Source: Anaeramoeba flamelloides
Lineage: Eukaryota; Metamonada; Anaeramoebidae
DNA length: 64,000 nucleotides
Assembly: GCA_027625915.1 (NCBI GenBank)
Contig: JANTQA010000051.1
Location: 682,501-746,500, forward strand
Reading direction: 5' to 3'
The position numbers and the translations under genes are program-made. Of the stretch, positions 12,557 to 23,690 are shown piece by piece. Numbering within the stretch: the stretch's first letter is position 1; each line of letters opens with the position of its first letter. Under the pieces are notes generated by a model that was given only the letters and a program-made list of their open reading frames with translations, was not told where the DNA came from and did no database searches.

Positions 12557-13885
12557 CTAATTTTTTTTACATTTAGAATTTTTGTCAAATGATTTACAAC
12601 ACTTATAGCCCCATTTGCCGTCGTTCCAATAAGATCCCCAAACAGAAGTATGACCATTTCTAAAGGCGTCTTCATCGTATTTTGATTTAACGCTGGTCTT
12701 TTTAAGTTTTTGTATTGCTCTGCCTGAGCTTGAATATTCGACGTATCCTGTGCCAACTTTACCAAATTTCTTATCCATTTCTTGTGTTCTGAGATACTTT
12801 TCGCCACCATAAACCTTAAGATTTGCCTTACGCTTTTCGTCAAGGATTTTCTTTTTTCGTTGCTGTATTTCGGACCACAGCTGCTGCGTTTTCGTTGGCG
12901 CGCCTTCCAAAATGTCGCCCTCGTGCAAACGCCTTTCGGAGATCTTTTCGCCTCGGTTTGTGGGGTCGATTTCCCAAGCAAACAGTTGGATTTTATTAAA
13001 ATCGTTGACGTCACCAACTCTTCGATTGTAATTGTCGCCCTGGTAGATCGACTTTTCTTGGGAAAAGCCCTCGAAGGGGTTTTCACGCATCGAACGCGTT
13101 CGAGGATCATAATAGGCACTATTGGGATCCAAATTGTAAAGATACTTGGCGGTGTGCTCCCTGATACGCAGATTTCGGACAGTGATTCGTGTTTTAATAT
13201 CAAGCTTTTGGTAAGGCTGGACGTTACCCTGCTCAAGATCCTCATCCTTTTCGTTTTCGTTCTCGTTTCCCTTTTCCCGTTCCTTTTCCCTTTCCTTCTT
13301 TCTTTCCTTCTCGAGCTCCTCTTCCTTTTCCTTTTTTTTTTTTGTTTCCAATTCCTTCGACAATTCAGAGGATCGGATCTTTTTCCTTTCCTTTTCCAGT
13401 TCCTCATAAAACTTTATTGTTTCTTGGTGGCTTCGTGGATCATACCCTCTCCAACGATCTCGTTTGCCATCGTAGTCATAATCAATTTTTTCAATTGTTT
13501 CGTCAAAGCCAAAATTCTTCTTTGTAAGCTTGGCGTTCCTTTTCCTTGGCCTTTCACAGCAATCCTTTGCGGTGTGTGTAAGTGAGCCGCAATTGTTGCA
13601 CGCTCCTTTCCTCCATTTGGTGACCTTTGTTTTGGCCTTCGATCCCCTTTTGTAATACTTGCCGATCTTTGCAACCTTTTTCTCTTGCTTGAGTGTAAAC
13701 TTTTGATGAGAAAGCGAGGGGCCCTTGGAATCTAAATACCATGGCGCCTGCGCAATAAATTGCGGGATATGTGGATTGATTTCTTTTCCTTCCTCGTCAA
13801 CCTCCAAATCGGCCTTTCCACTCCTCCTTGCTTCTTCTAATTCCTTTTGCTTTTTAAAATCTTTGTTCGAGACATACGAAGACAT
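12557..13885 (-). CDS. SLU7: pre-mRNA-splicing factor SLU7
   Basis: SLU7 acts in the spliceosome at the second catalytic step, helping 3' splice-site choice together with Prp18. The single exon encodes 442 residues. The N-terminus has the family's IPQFIAQAPWYLDSKGPSLS block (about residues 40-59). A CCHC zinc knuckle follows at residues 96-109 (C96, C99, H104, C109 in CNNCGSLTHTAKDC), then a DYDGKRDRWRGYDP motif typical of SLU7. A charged Lys/Glu stretch (about 165-215) precedes the conserved RNLRIREHTAKYLYNL region and a C-terminal HTSVWGSYW segment. Length lies between the yeast (~380) and human (~586) proteins. Codon use is visibly richer in G/C than the surroundings, which produces several long antisense shadow frames. 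The first ATG (AATAATGTC) is used; the next gene is more than 3 kb away. Confidence 0.96.
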   Translation of the reverse strand: MSSYVSNKDFKKQKELEEARRSGKADLEVDEEGKEINPHIPQFIAQAPWYLDSKGPSLSHQKFTLKQEKKVAKIGKYYKRGSKAKTKVTKWRKGACNNCGSLTHTAKDCCERPRKRNAKLTKKNFGFDETIEKIDYDYDGKRDRWRGYDPRSHQETIKFYEELEKERKKIRSSELSKELETKKKKEKEEELEKERKKEREKEREKGNENENEKDEDLEQGNVQPYQKLDIKTRITVRNLRIREHTAKYLYNLDPNSAYYDPRTRSMRENPFEGFSQEKSIYQGDNYNRRVGDVNDFNKIQLFAWEIDPTNRGEKISERRLHEGDILEGAPTKTQQLWSEIQQRKKKILDEKRKANLKVYGGEKYLRTQEMDKKFGKVGTGYVEYSSSGRAIQKLKKTSVKSKYDEDAFRNGHTSVWGSYWNDGKWGYKCCKSFDKNSKCKKN

Positions 13886-14627
13886 TATTAGTAATTCCTT
13901 GTTTCTTTGATAGTTTTGTTATTTTGTTGGATGGTTTGAATCTGTGTTGTTAAGTTGGAACTTTGCCTTAGAGATTAGAAGAAAAAATAAAGCCAAAGAA
14001 AGAATTAAAAAAAATGATTTTATTTGTGAAAAAATTATAGCAGAAAGAAACTGGCCGTTTTCCCTGCTTTTCCTTTTTACCAGTGCTTTTTCAATTTAAA
14101 AGTGTTAGAAATTATTTGAAAGGGGTTGTAAAGTGTCTTTAATTGTTTTGAAAGTTTGTAAGACTCAAAACTCTAAACGTTAGGGGATTTTTTTAGATTA
14201 AATATTTTATGGATAATTAAAAGTCAATTATTTTATCTTTAACAATAAGCAGTAAGTAACCTTCTTTAAATTTAATGTTTTGTCATATTTTAAGAAGCCA
14301 AAAGAATAATGAACTCAACTATATCAATTTCAAACTCTTGGTTTGTTATTTATTATGTATTTGAATTTTATATTCTCTCTGTGCTAAATATAAAACTTTA
14401 GTGAATAAAATGATTTAAGGGAGTAGCTACACCATAAGACATGATAAAAATTTGAGAGAGATGAGATAAAAACATTTTATTTTAGTAGCGTGTGATCGTA
14501 GATTCTCTAAAAATTTTTTTAAAAAAATTATTTGATATTTTTTTTTTTAGTAATGTTCAACAATAAAAAAAAAGAGATTATATTGATAAAATAGTTTTAT
14601 TATTATTATTATTTTATTATTAAAATA

Positions 14628-15171
14628 AACTTAATTCGATTAATTTGGACACAGTTTAAACAGTTAGAAGAATAACAAAAACATGATTTACATCAATTTG
14701 GAAATAATTTTGATTCAACAAACTATATCATTTTTTGTGTTTTTTGTTTTTGTTTTCATTTTCTTTTTTTCAGGTACTTAATCGGTTTAGTTAGATCTGA
14801 AAATTTTTTATAGATGGTTACTAGATGGTTACAGTTGAGTTTCTTCAAGTGATAAATCCACATACAACCGGTACATGGTATCTTATCATTTGATCGATCA
14901 ACCATTGTTGGTGTAATTTTAACAAATCTACCAATATATTTTTTGTTCAAACTCTTTCATTTCAGCTCGTTTCATTTTTTTTGGACACACTTGTTTTGAT
15001 TTTTTGTTTTATATTGTTTTCTTATATTTGGATGAAAATGATTACTTAAAAAACCATTAATACTATGTTACTTAAATCTGGTTTTATTTTAGGTTTGGGA
15101 GAATATAGTAAATTGAGTTTTTGTTAGCCTATTTTTGATTTTAGATGTGTCCAAATTTTTCGAATGGGGTT
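14628..15171 (+). mobile_element. family B MITE, copy 2 (nested)
   Basis: A 544 bp element with TA on each side (14626-14627, 15172-15173). The right end is GTGTCCAAATTTTTCGAATG and the interior has TTTGATCGATCAACCATTG. It lies inside the TTAA-GGGA element at 14419-15790 and so inserted later than that element. Confidence 0.8.
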
Positions 15172-15533
15172 TAGTTTTTTTTTTTGGGAGAAGATAATTT
15201 CAGATTCTTTGAATAAAAAGTGTATCTATTTTGTGGTTTAAACTTTAATAACATATAATCATATTCACTTCTCATATTCCACTAAACCCAACGTTTTACA
15301 ATCCTAACAAGTAATAATTCTACTTAATTATTCTAATTTTGGAATTCTTCTAGCTATTTAAGTCCCATTTATGTTTCCTTTTATATTCTCTCAATTGTAA
15401 TATTGTTGTTCTTTTTAAACAAAATCCATTAATCCTAAATGCCACTAATAAAAAAATATTTCTAATTGCTTTATCTTGTCAGGATTAAAAAAATCTCAAA
15501 AATGATGAAAAAATAAAAAATGAAAAAATTAAA

Positions 15534-15628
15534 TGCCACAATAGAATGTTGAGAGAAGAATAAAAGATAAGTCATTCAACATTCCAAACACTATTTTAAG
15601 GAATTCAACTCAACATTCTATTGTGGCA
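15534..15628. repeat. inverted repeat, 20 bp arms
   Basis: TGCCACAATAGAATGTTGAG (15534-15553) is followed by its exact reverse complement at 15609-15628. The 55 bp between the arms is A/T-rich. It could fold as a hairpin in RNA or be a small foldback inside the larger element. Confidence 0.75.
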
Positions 15629-16143
15629 ATTTCTTTGAGACTTTTGAAAAAAAAATTTCAAAAATCTAATGAATGAAGTACTTTAAATAATAAAAACCAA
15701 TGAGGAACAACCAGAGTAAAAAATGTTATTTTCTGATCCTATTCAGAATTGCACAAAAGTGAAAAATTTTTCTTTACCATGGCTACTCCCTTAATATGAG
15801 CCTATTGGGTTTTACCTCAATTCTTGTTTTCTCATATTTTACTAATTAATGTTCTCTATTTCATTCATTTTTGAACTCTTAATCTAGATTGTTTATCGTG
15901 GTTTAGTATTTTTATTATTTTTTTATATCAAGTCAGTTTCCCTTCTTAGAATCATGTGTTGGATGAGATTTATTAAGTTTTCTATTTAAGAAGATATATG
16001 GTTGTACTTATTAACACTTTGATTACAGCTTTCAGTTTTTTATTACTTATATTTTAAAATTTTAATGGGATAAAATATCAACCATTTATCCTTGTATAAG
16101 TTCTGTAACTTTATTTTTTATTACTGATAATTGTAAAATAAAA

Positions 16144-16340
16144 TGAATCAAAATTTTCATTCAGATTTCCAATATAAAAGAACCAAAAAAATATATCAAA
16201 GAATTAAAGCCAATCTTCAAAAACACCCAATTCTAAAAAGCCAAATAAATAATTTAAGTGTGTTTTAGAATATTAAAAAATTGAAATTTTACATTATTTT
16301 TGAATCAAATTTTCGAAAAGCTGAATGAAAATTTTATTCA
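16144..16340. mobile_element. family F foldback MITE, copy 1
   Basis: AAATTTTCATTCAGATTTCC (16151-16170) pairs with CTGAATGAAAATTTT at 16321-16335. The same ends bound 54636-54807, and one end occurs near 26920. No coding sequence is present. Confidence 0.6.
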
Positions 16341-16544
16341 ATTTATTTTTGAACAAATAGTAGCATTCTGAACCTAATATTTATCATGATATTGTATAAA
16401 AAGGGATCACCCAAACAATTAGAGATCAAATCATATTTTTTTTCAGTGAAAACTCGATTTGCAGTTTGAAAAAAAAGGATAAAGAATTGAAATTTTTTAC
16501 CCTTAATTCTTCCAATTAAAGTAATCCAAAAATATTAGTTTGTT

Positions 16545-16860
16545 TTTTCTTGGATTATTAAAAAAGATTGAATTTGAAATGTTACTTGTTTATACATATT
16601 CTCAGAAATGACTCAAAGAGAGATATCATAAAAATAATTTTGCAAATTTTTCTTTTTATTTTTCCACTACAACCACAAAAAAAATTTTTTTTAACTAAAA
16701 ATTAATTGGGAAAAAATGAAATCCTTTAAAAAATAAGAACTCATTTCTCTAAAGTTGATAAATGTTGTTTCTTAATGGGTTCAATTTGTACCCTTGTGAA
16801 AATGGGTGTCCTATTACCTTTAGAAAAAAAATTTATTCATAGTACTCAATAAAAGAAGAA
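16545..16860 (+). mobile_element. TTAA-GGGA family fragment
   Basis: It matches 29020-29339 (right half of the element there) in the same orientation, for example TTTTGCAAATTTTTCTTTTT, TTTGTACCCTTGTG and TATTACCTTTAGAAA, ending in a degraded terminal motif near 16850. Confidence 0.55.
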
Positions 16861-17251
16861 AATTTTAATGATCGATAAAGATTACTGTCTTCATTCTTTG
16901 GAAAATTTTTTCAAAAATAGTCGCTTCTCAAAATTCTCTAAAAAGTGTTTGTTCCATTTTTTTGAAAAATGAGGGTCGTTACATTTATAAATAGGAAAGT
17001 CAAATTTTGAAATTATTTTTGAAAAAAATTTATGAATAAATCGGTTTCAAACAAGTAAATACAAAACAAAATGAAAAGGTATAAAATTAAAAAACAGAAT
17101 TCAACCCATATAGTTGTGAAACACAAAATAATAAAAAATTTTTATGGAAAAAATTTATTAGTTATTTTTTAATCTTTTTTGTATTATTTTTTTTTTTTTC
17201 CTTGATAATTCTAATTTTTATTCTTTTTAACCAAACTAATTAAAATCTACT

Positions 17252-19962
17252 ATGGGAAATGCTTCACTAGCACCAAAAAAAATACCAAAAAGCAGTTTGC
17301 CGTCCTACCGAAAGATGGTAAAAGATTCCCAGGAAGCTATTCTTATTCTCAATTCAAAATTAGAAATCAAAAACGTTAACAAACAGCTTTTGCAACTTTT
17401 TAAATATTCATCAAAAAAATCACTCAAAAAAACAAGCCTGAATGATCTTCTGTGCCAAAACCAGCCTCATTTAAAAAAAGATCGGGAAATGATTTTCCAG
17501 CAAATGAAAGAAGAAACTTTGTAAGTAGACTTTCTTTTTTTTTTTTTATTTGTAATTTTTCTTTGCTGTTCTTTTCTCGTTTTACGTTAATTAATCCTTT
17601 TTGACTTGGATCAACTCTTCGAAATGGAAAATAAAAATTTTTCCAGTTTAAAATTCGTTAAACAGTACCGCGCACAGGTGTCTTATTCTTTTCAAATTTT
17701 CATTCATCTCTTTCTTTTTTTATTTTATTTTTTTTTTTTCTTTGTCTTGTCTTTAATTTTCATTTAAAAAAAAAAGAGAGGAGCAAGGCGATTATGTGGT
17801 ACTTCTCCAAAATAAAAAAAGTGACGATTTCTGGGGCCATGTATATGTAAGTTTTAGTCCCTTCCTTTCTTTAGATCCTTTATTCTTGAATAAATTTTTG
17901 GTTTTTGTTCTGTTCTTTTCTTTTCGCTTGGAATTTTTTTTTTTTATTTTTTTTTTATCTTAAAAAAAATTATGATCAAATAACCCCAAGATTCATCAAC
18001 AAATTTTTTAACAGCTCATTTCTGATAAAAAAACAATTTTCAAGAAATCTGAGATCTTGTTGGTTTTTAACATGACGACTACCCACAAGTAAATCAATTG
18101 AGTTTGAAAGATCGAATAAGATTAAAAGTAATAAGGATGTCATCAAGTTTTTTTGAAATGAAGAAGCTGTCAACCAATAAATTAAAACCGGCCTTGTTGA
18201 TAGGTGTTTGTTCTATTTTTGAATACTAATTGAAAATTCAATTCAAAACAATAACCATTATATTCTTTGTGAAAAATTGGTTATTTCTTGTCATTTTTTT
18301 TTTCGCTTTGACTTCAAAAAAAACAATAAATCCATAACTACGTTTCCAACTTTATCAGAACATTTTAATCTGTATCTTTGATTTAAATCATTAGATCTTT
18401 TGATAATGCAAATGAATTACTCTTACTTGTTCATAATGAAATTAATTACTCTTACTCGTTCATAAATAAATTAATTGTATTTCTTCCCATGATTTATTCA
18501 AAATAAATATGTCAGAAAGCAACAGAGCCATTTTAAAAAAGAATGACAGCAAAGCTTTCAAAATTATCTTTCAAGGCACTTTTATTTTCCAACGAAGAAA
18601 TGAAAACTATTATTTCGAGTTCACCAAAATATTTTACTAATTATTTGTTGAAAAAAACAAAAAGATCTTCAAAAAATTCATTTTTAGAAACGATATTTTT
18701 GAGAGATTTTATTAGTCTTCCCTTTCTTATTGACCTTGGAGGTAAAATTCTAAATATAACAATCTGATTTGAACACTATTGAAAATACTTCAAAAAGCAT
18801 ATTTTCAGGACTTTATGAAAAGCTTTTGAAGTCACATAGTCATTTTAAAAAGGTGAATCTTGACTTTTTTAAAATAGAAAACTTCAAAAAGGTTTTAAAA
18901 AGGTAACTAATTTTTTAAAACGGCTGAACAAAATTTTTTCAAAGTATTAATCATCTTGCTTCAAAGGTTAAGTCAAAATGTTTGTGTAACACTTTTGAAA
19001 ATTTTTATTCCTCGCTTTTTTAAAATTGCTGTACTTTTTTAAAACAACTTTATTCAATAAAATGTTTTCATCTCTTTCATTTTGTTTATGGTTTTTCAAC
19101 TATAATTTGAAATCTTTTGATTCAAGTTTAATTTTACAATCAAAAGCCACTTCCAAAAAATAAATGCCTCAAAGTTTTTGAACTTTAATTACCAAAATGA
19201 TCTATTTAAAAAGTTTAACCTTTTTATGGATACTTTTTAAAAACTGTTTGCTTTTTCACTTCTTGGAAATGTCTAAATTTTTTCAAATAATTTATTAATT
19301 CTGGTTTGATTTAATTTTTCAATTCCAAGCTGATCAATTAATCTCAATAATTTGATTCTAGATATTTTAGATAACACACGTTTTCTTTTGTTTTGTGTTT
19401 CGGCAATTCTTGTAAGTATTACAAAATGATCTTATTATGATGGTTTCTATTATATCATTTTACAATTCTTAGAAATTTTGGATAAAGAAAATTGTTTTCA
19501 TGCCCTCCCCTCTCCTTTTATGTTTCTCTTTTAGAACCAAATTCTCTGTATTTTTTTTTTTTTTATTTTTATTTTTGCATGGATAAATTTCTGTAAAAAA
19601 TAAAAAACAAGAAAAATTCTTTTTTAAAATAAAAATATGAAACAAAAAAATATTCGTTTAACAACCTTGCTGATAATTCACAGGTGTCAATTTGGCTTGG
19701 AAGTACACATAAAAGTGAAAAGAAAATATATTCTTATAAATATCATTTCCAACAGGGAATGAAAAATTAAGAATGGATATTTTGATATAAAAATCAAAAA
19801 TTCAGAAATAAAAATACTTATCCAAATATTTTATTTATCCGTATCCCCTTAAAATATATTCAAGTATTTTTAAATTCAACAAATATTTTTTTTTTATTGG
19901 ATTGAATTTACATTTATAAACTAATAGAACACATAAGTTGTTCTCATAATTTCCATTTTGCC

Positions 19963-19998
<36 letters not shown>

Positions 19999-22431
19999 TT
20001 TTTATTTTAATATCTTGAATTGAATAGACTTTATCATGAATTGAATAGAGAAATCAACACTTTTATTGATTGTTTTTTGTTTTTTTATTCATTTTCAGTT
20101 TTAATTTCTACCTTAAAAAAAAAAAATGCATGAGTTGAATGTGAAACAGATAAATAAGCACATGTTCAAAAATATTTTTGAAAGAATTACAAATAGATTT
20201 TGTTTTTTTCTTGAGTGTATTTTAAACTGTTTGTGACTTGTTCTCATATTTTTAAGCTATTGTGGGATCTTGAAATTTTTTTCATTGTTTTGGAAAAAAT
20301 TTTTGAATATGTGCTTATTTATTGATTTGATTTTTTTTTTTTTCCCAGAATATCATCTTTATTATTCTACTTTTTAAAAAAATGAATTCCAAATATCAAA
20401 CTTTATTCATAAAAAAAAAAATCACAGTAACCTTGAAGTTGCTGTATCGTTTATTTTATAATTAATATTTATATGTTTTTTTAAAAAAACAAAATATTTT
20501 TGTTTAGTAATTTTAAAAAAGTATTACCAAAAATGTTTTTAATAAACTCTTTTTCAAATAAAAGACACAGAAAATTTCAATTTTTATTCATAATTGAATC
20601 AAATTAATTGTAGTATCATTCTAAAAATTAAGAAACTCTTTAAAACCATAAAAAAATACTTTAATGAATATTTAAAACTCATTCAAACAAAACAATAAAA
20701 AATGAAAATTAAATATTTTAAAAATTGATGTGCCCTTTTATTTGAAATGTGAAATCTGGTTTTGTAAATCGTAAGGGAAAAAAAAATTATAGAACCCATA
20801 AAAATCGTTGAACAAGGTGAATCAGGAAAAATTTCTTTACGTTTTATTGATAACTCTTTACACATCAAACTTTTGTTCTTTAAAGTCTCATTTTTAATAT
20901 AAATCCACAATTCATCTGGGTATTTTGTTGGAATTGTTTTTTTTTTCTTTATTTTCTTTTTTCTTTGTTCCTTACATCAATCCAATAATGGTCTTTCAAA
21001 ATTACTAAATCTAGCTCATTCGAAATCAAACTTAAACTGTTTCCATTTTTATACTGGCAGATTATTTCCAAATTGGTTTCTTCTTATCTTGTTTTTTTCA
21101 TTTTCCAACTGTTCAATATCCATAAATAAAAAAATAAAAAAATCAAAAATTCAAAATCAAAATAGAAATAACCTGAATAATCAAAATGCAAAAACAAATT
21201 TTATTCAAATTGAATATTCAACATTTAAAAAAAAAAACTCAATAAAAATAAAATATAATAACGAAATAAAAATAAAATAAAAAAACTAATAAAAACAAAA
21301 TAAAAAAAAAACATGATAAAAACAAAATAAAAAAAAACTAAATAAAAAACTAAATAAAAATAAAATAAAAAAAAAAAAATGAAAAAGATCACAAGTTTAC
21401 AATTAGGGGAAGAGGGTGCTGTTCAGATAATTATCCAGCAAACTGAGAATCCAATGTTAAGTGGCTTTGACAATGAGACTGAAACAGGCACGGGGACGGG
21501 CACTGAAACCTTGACAGATAGGGAGATTGTATCTGAAATAGAAGGCAATTATTACAAAAAGAAAAGAAACCAAAAGAAGCTGAATAATAATTATTCTGAT
21601 CAAGAAGAAAAAACCTATTCACACAGTTCAAAAACAAAGAAAAGATGGTTTTTCAAAAGATCTAAAAGAAAGGCTTCAGGATCAAAAAAAAATAATAAAA
21701 AGACTCACAATTCGCCATCGGTGCAAAGCAACTCGCAAAATAGAAGAAAAACATTTAGTGAAAATCAAAAAAACCATAATGTGGGCAATGAAAATAGTAA
21801 GATCAACCGTAAAAAAACCTTTAATACAAACCTATCCACTACGTCATTTAATAAGCCAAGAACGCTCAACCAAGGAAGAAAGGCATCCCCGGTGACTTCG
21901 TATAGTTCGCCCGAGCCAATGAATTTGTCCGTCCCAAAGCGCATAGGTGGATCGAACTTGAGTACAGGCACTAACACAAACAAATTGACGCCCAAGAAAC
22001 CATCCAACATCGCCTTCGGTGATACGGAGACCGAGGAGCTAATCACTGTGCAGGTGGATTTAATCAAATCCGAAGTTCGTTCTTGCTCAAACATCGAAAC
22101 AGAGCGCCTGGTCGTTAAAACCTTAAACGAAATCTACGTTCATTTCTCTGAAACGATTTCGCAAAAGGATGAATCAATCTTCCTTTTATCAGAGCGTTTG
22201 TTTTTAGAAAAGGAGGATTTCAGAGAGCGATATGCGAAATTGGAAAAAATGCTCCAAACAAAACTCAATTTGCTTGAGTCAATCAAAAGAAATAAAAATG
22301 CCTTAATAGACCAAAACACTCAGTACCGGAAACAGCTTTCCGATATAAACTCTGTTTTTTCTCACCAAAAAAATATTTTTTTAGAAATGTCCAAATTATT
22401 GAAAACCGAAAACGAAGAAAATGTCGACTAA
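17252..22431 (+). CDS. PAS-domain protein with C-terminal coiled coil
   Basis: A PAS sensor-like domain is split over three exons: 17252-17520, 17777-17846 and 21388-22431, about 460 residues in all. Exon 1 starts MGNASLAPKK and contains the PAS opening (SQEAILILNSKLEIKNVNK, then LFKYSSKKSLKK). Exon 2 supplies EEQGDYVVLLQNKKSDDFWG and HVY. Exon 3 begins ITSLQLGEEGAVQIIIQQTE, which reads as the last PAS strands. The phases agree (2, then 0), and donors are GTAAGT. The rest is a Ser/Asn/Lys-rich linker with a GTGTGTE run, then a coiled coil (about residues 335-450) rich in Glu, Lys and Leu. There is no kinase or other catalytic domain. The ligand and role are unknown. The start MGN could be N-myristoylated (inference). 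The 3.5 kb second intron is the uncertain step; otherwise exon 3 would be a separate gene with an ATG at 21379. Confidence 0.7.
17521..17776 (+). other. intron 1 of the PAS gene
   Basis: A 256 bp T-rich intron. It starts GTAAGT directly after AAACTTT and ends in a run of A followed by AG at 17775-17776. That acceptor is chosen because it keeps EEQGDYVVLL in frame. Confidence 0.7.
17847..21387 (+). other. putative intron 2 of the PAS gene (3.5 kb)
   Basis: The donor GTAAGT at 17847 follows HVY. The acceptor AG at 21386-21387 precedes ITSLQL in phase 0. The interior has no recognised exon. It holds an (AT)n run at 19966-19993 and, near its end, about 300 bp of A-rich sequence with many AATAAAA repeats (21100-21380). 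The frame at 18543-18767 shows no family features. Confidence 0.55.
19966..19993. repeat. (AT)n microsatellite
   Basis: An uninterrupted dinucleotide run inside the PAS gene's second intron. Confidence 0.95.
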
Positions 22432-22978
22432 ATGAAATCCTTGCGCTGCATTTTTGGGGTTTCATTTTTATTATTTTTTTTTTCTTTTTTCACAAATAAT
22501 TTGTTTAAATTTTTAATTAATATAATAATTTTTTTATTTATTTATTTATTCTAATATTTATTTAATTATATATAACAATTCTTAAACTAGACTAAATAGT
22601 CAATAAAAATATTTTTAATTCATTCCTTTTGGTTTGATTTACTAGAAAAGTTTTTTTATTATTATTATTTTTTTTTTTTTTTTTCCAAAACGGATTATCA
22701 TGCAATGAGAAAATGTGTACATAATATTTACTTGATTCATTTATTATACTTTGTGCTATTTTAAAAATTCCCTTTTTTAAGTTGTTTGCTTACCTTCCAT
22801 ATTTTTTTTTTTAAGTGTTTGGAGAGGAGGGGGGGTAAAAAATAATGATCAAAATAATTGCTTTGGGACTAATTTTGATAATGAAATATTTTTATATATT
22901 TATTTATTTTTTTAGAGAAAGTAGTAATTAAAGAAAATTGGATCAAATAAAAAGAAATAGAAAATTAATTGGAATATA

Positions 22979-23505
22979 AACTAGATTCCAAAATTTTGGA
23001 AACAGTTTAAAACGTGGAAAGAGCATTAATACTGCACTTTAAATTCAAATTGGAAAGAATTTTGATTTTATAAACAATTTCATTTTTTGTCTTTTTTGTT
23101 TTGTTTTCATTTTCTTTTTTCCAAGTTACGGAATCATTTCTGCTAGATCTGATTTTTTTTTTTCAGTGGTTGATAGAAGGTTAGGGTTGAGTTTGTTAAA
23201 TTGAAAAATAACATACAATCAGTAGATGGTATCTAAACATTTGATCGATCAACAATTGTTGGTGAAATTTCAACAAATTCACCAATACATTTTTTATTCC
23301 GCTCGTTTCATTATTTTGGACACACTAGTTTTATTTTTGAGTTTTATATTTTTTTCTTTTATTTGGATTAAAATGGTTACTTGTTAAAACATTAATAATG
23401 GGTTACTTAAATGTTCTTTTATATTAGGTTTGGAATAATACCATAAATTGGGTTTTTTTTGCCTATTTTTGATTTTAGGTGTGTCCAAATTTTTGGAATG
23501 GGGCT
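22979..23505 (+). mobile_element. family B MITE, copy 3
   Basis: A 527 bp element with TA at 22977-22978 and 23506-23507. The right end is GTGTCCAAATTTTTGGAATG. The interior closely follows copy 1 at 1231 (shared TACTGCACTTTAAATTCAAA, TTTGATCGATCAACAATTGT), so these two look like the youngest or most closely related pair. Confidence 0.85.
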
Positions 23506-23544
23506 TATACTAAAAAAAAAATATCATCATTTGAATGGCCAAAT

Positions 23545-23690
23545 TAAAAAGTATACATATCGTGGGTAGAGAGGGGGTGAAAATCCGTTAGAAGGATTAT
23601 AGGTTACAGATAAAAATTCCACCATCGGTGATTAATAAATCGGGGAGTTGTGATTCTCAGAGTGGGGCACTGGGTTCACGAATTTATATA
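23545..23690. other. G-rich, possibly structured patch
   Basis: An island of balanced base composition in A/T-rich sequence, with GTGGGTAGAGAGGGGGTG, AATCGGGGAGTTGTGATTCT and GTGGGGCACTGGGTTCACG. It is not a tRNA that I can fold and has no convincing reading frame on either strand. It could be a non-coding RNA, the remnant of one, or foreign sequence. Confidence 0.3.

Larger units (their letters stand above)
14419..15790. mobile_element. TTAA-GGGA element N1 (carries a nested family B copy)
   Basis: TTAA flanks both ends (14415-14418, 15791-15794). The inverted ends are GGGAGTAGCTA on the left and GGCTACTCCC on the right. Removing the nested family B element (14628-15171) leaves about 830 bp. 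There is no coding capacity. TTAA duplications are typical of piggyBac-type insertion, but the terminal bases are not a piggyBac consensus that I recognise. Confidence 0.65.
13886..17251. other. intergenic with nested elements
   Basis: No gene is supported between SLU7 and the PAS gene, which are transcribed away from each other. It contains a TTAA-GGGA element (14419-15790) with a family B element inside it, a 20 bp-arm hairpin (15534-15628), a family F foldback (16144-16340), and a fragment (16545-16860) matching 29020-29339. The promoters of both genes must lie here, but no motif was recognised. Confidence 0.5.

Noticed and set aside
12544-13407. 287-codon minus-strand frame overlapping SLU7
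   Set aside because: An alternative frame of the same exon; the Arg/Lys/Thr product lacks the conserved SLU7 motifs.
12782-13585. 267-codon open frame on the plus strand
   Set aside because: It is the antisense shadow of SLU7, whose richer codon use removes stops from the other strand. Its Phe/Leu-rich product has no family features.
18543-18767. 74-codon frame inside the PAS gene intron
   Set aside because: Low complexity and no match to PAS continuation; the phase does not improve the gene model.
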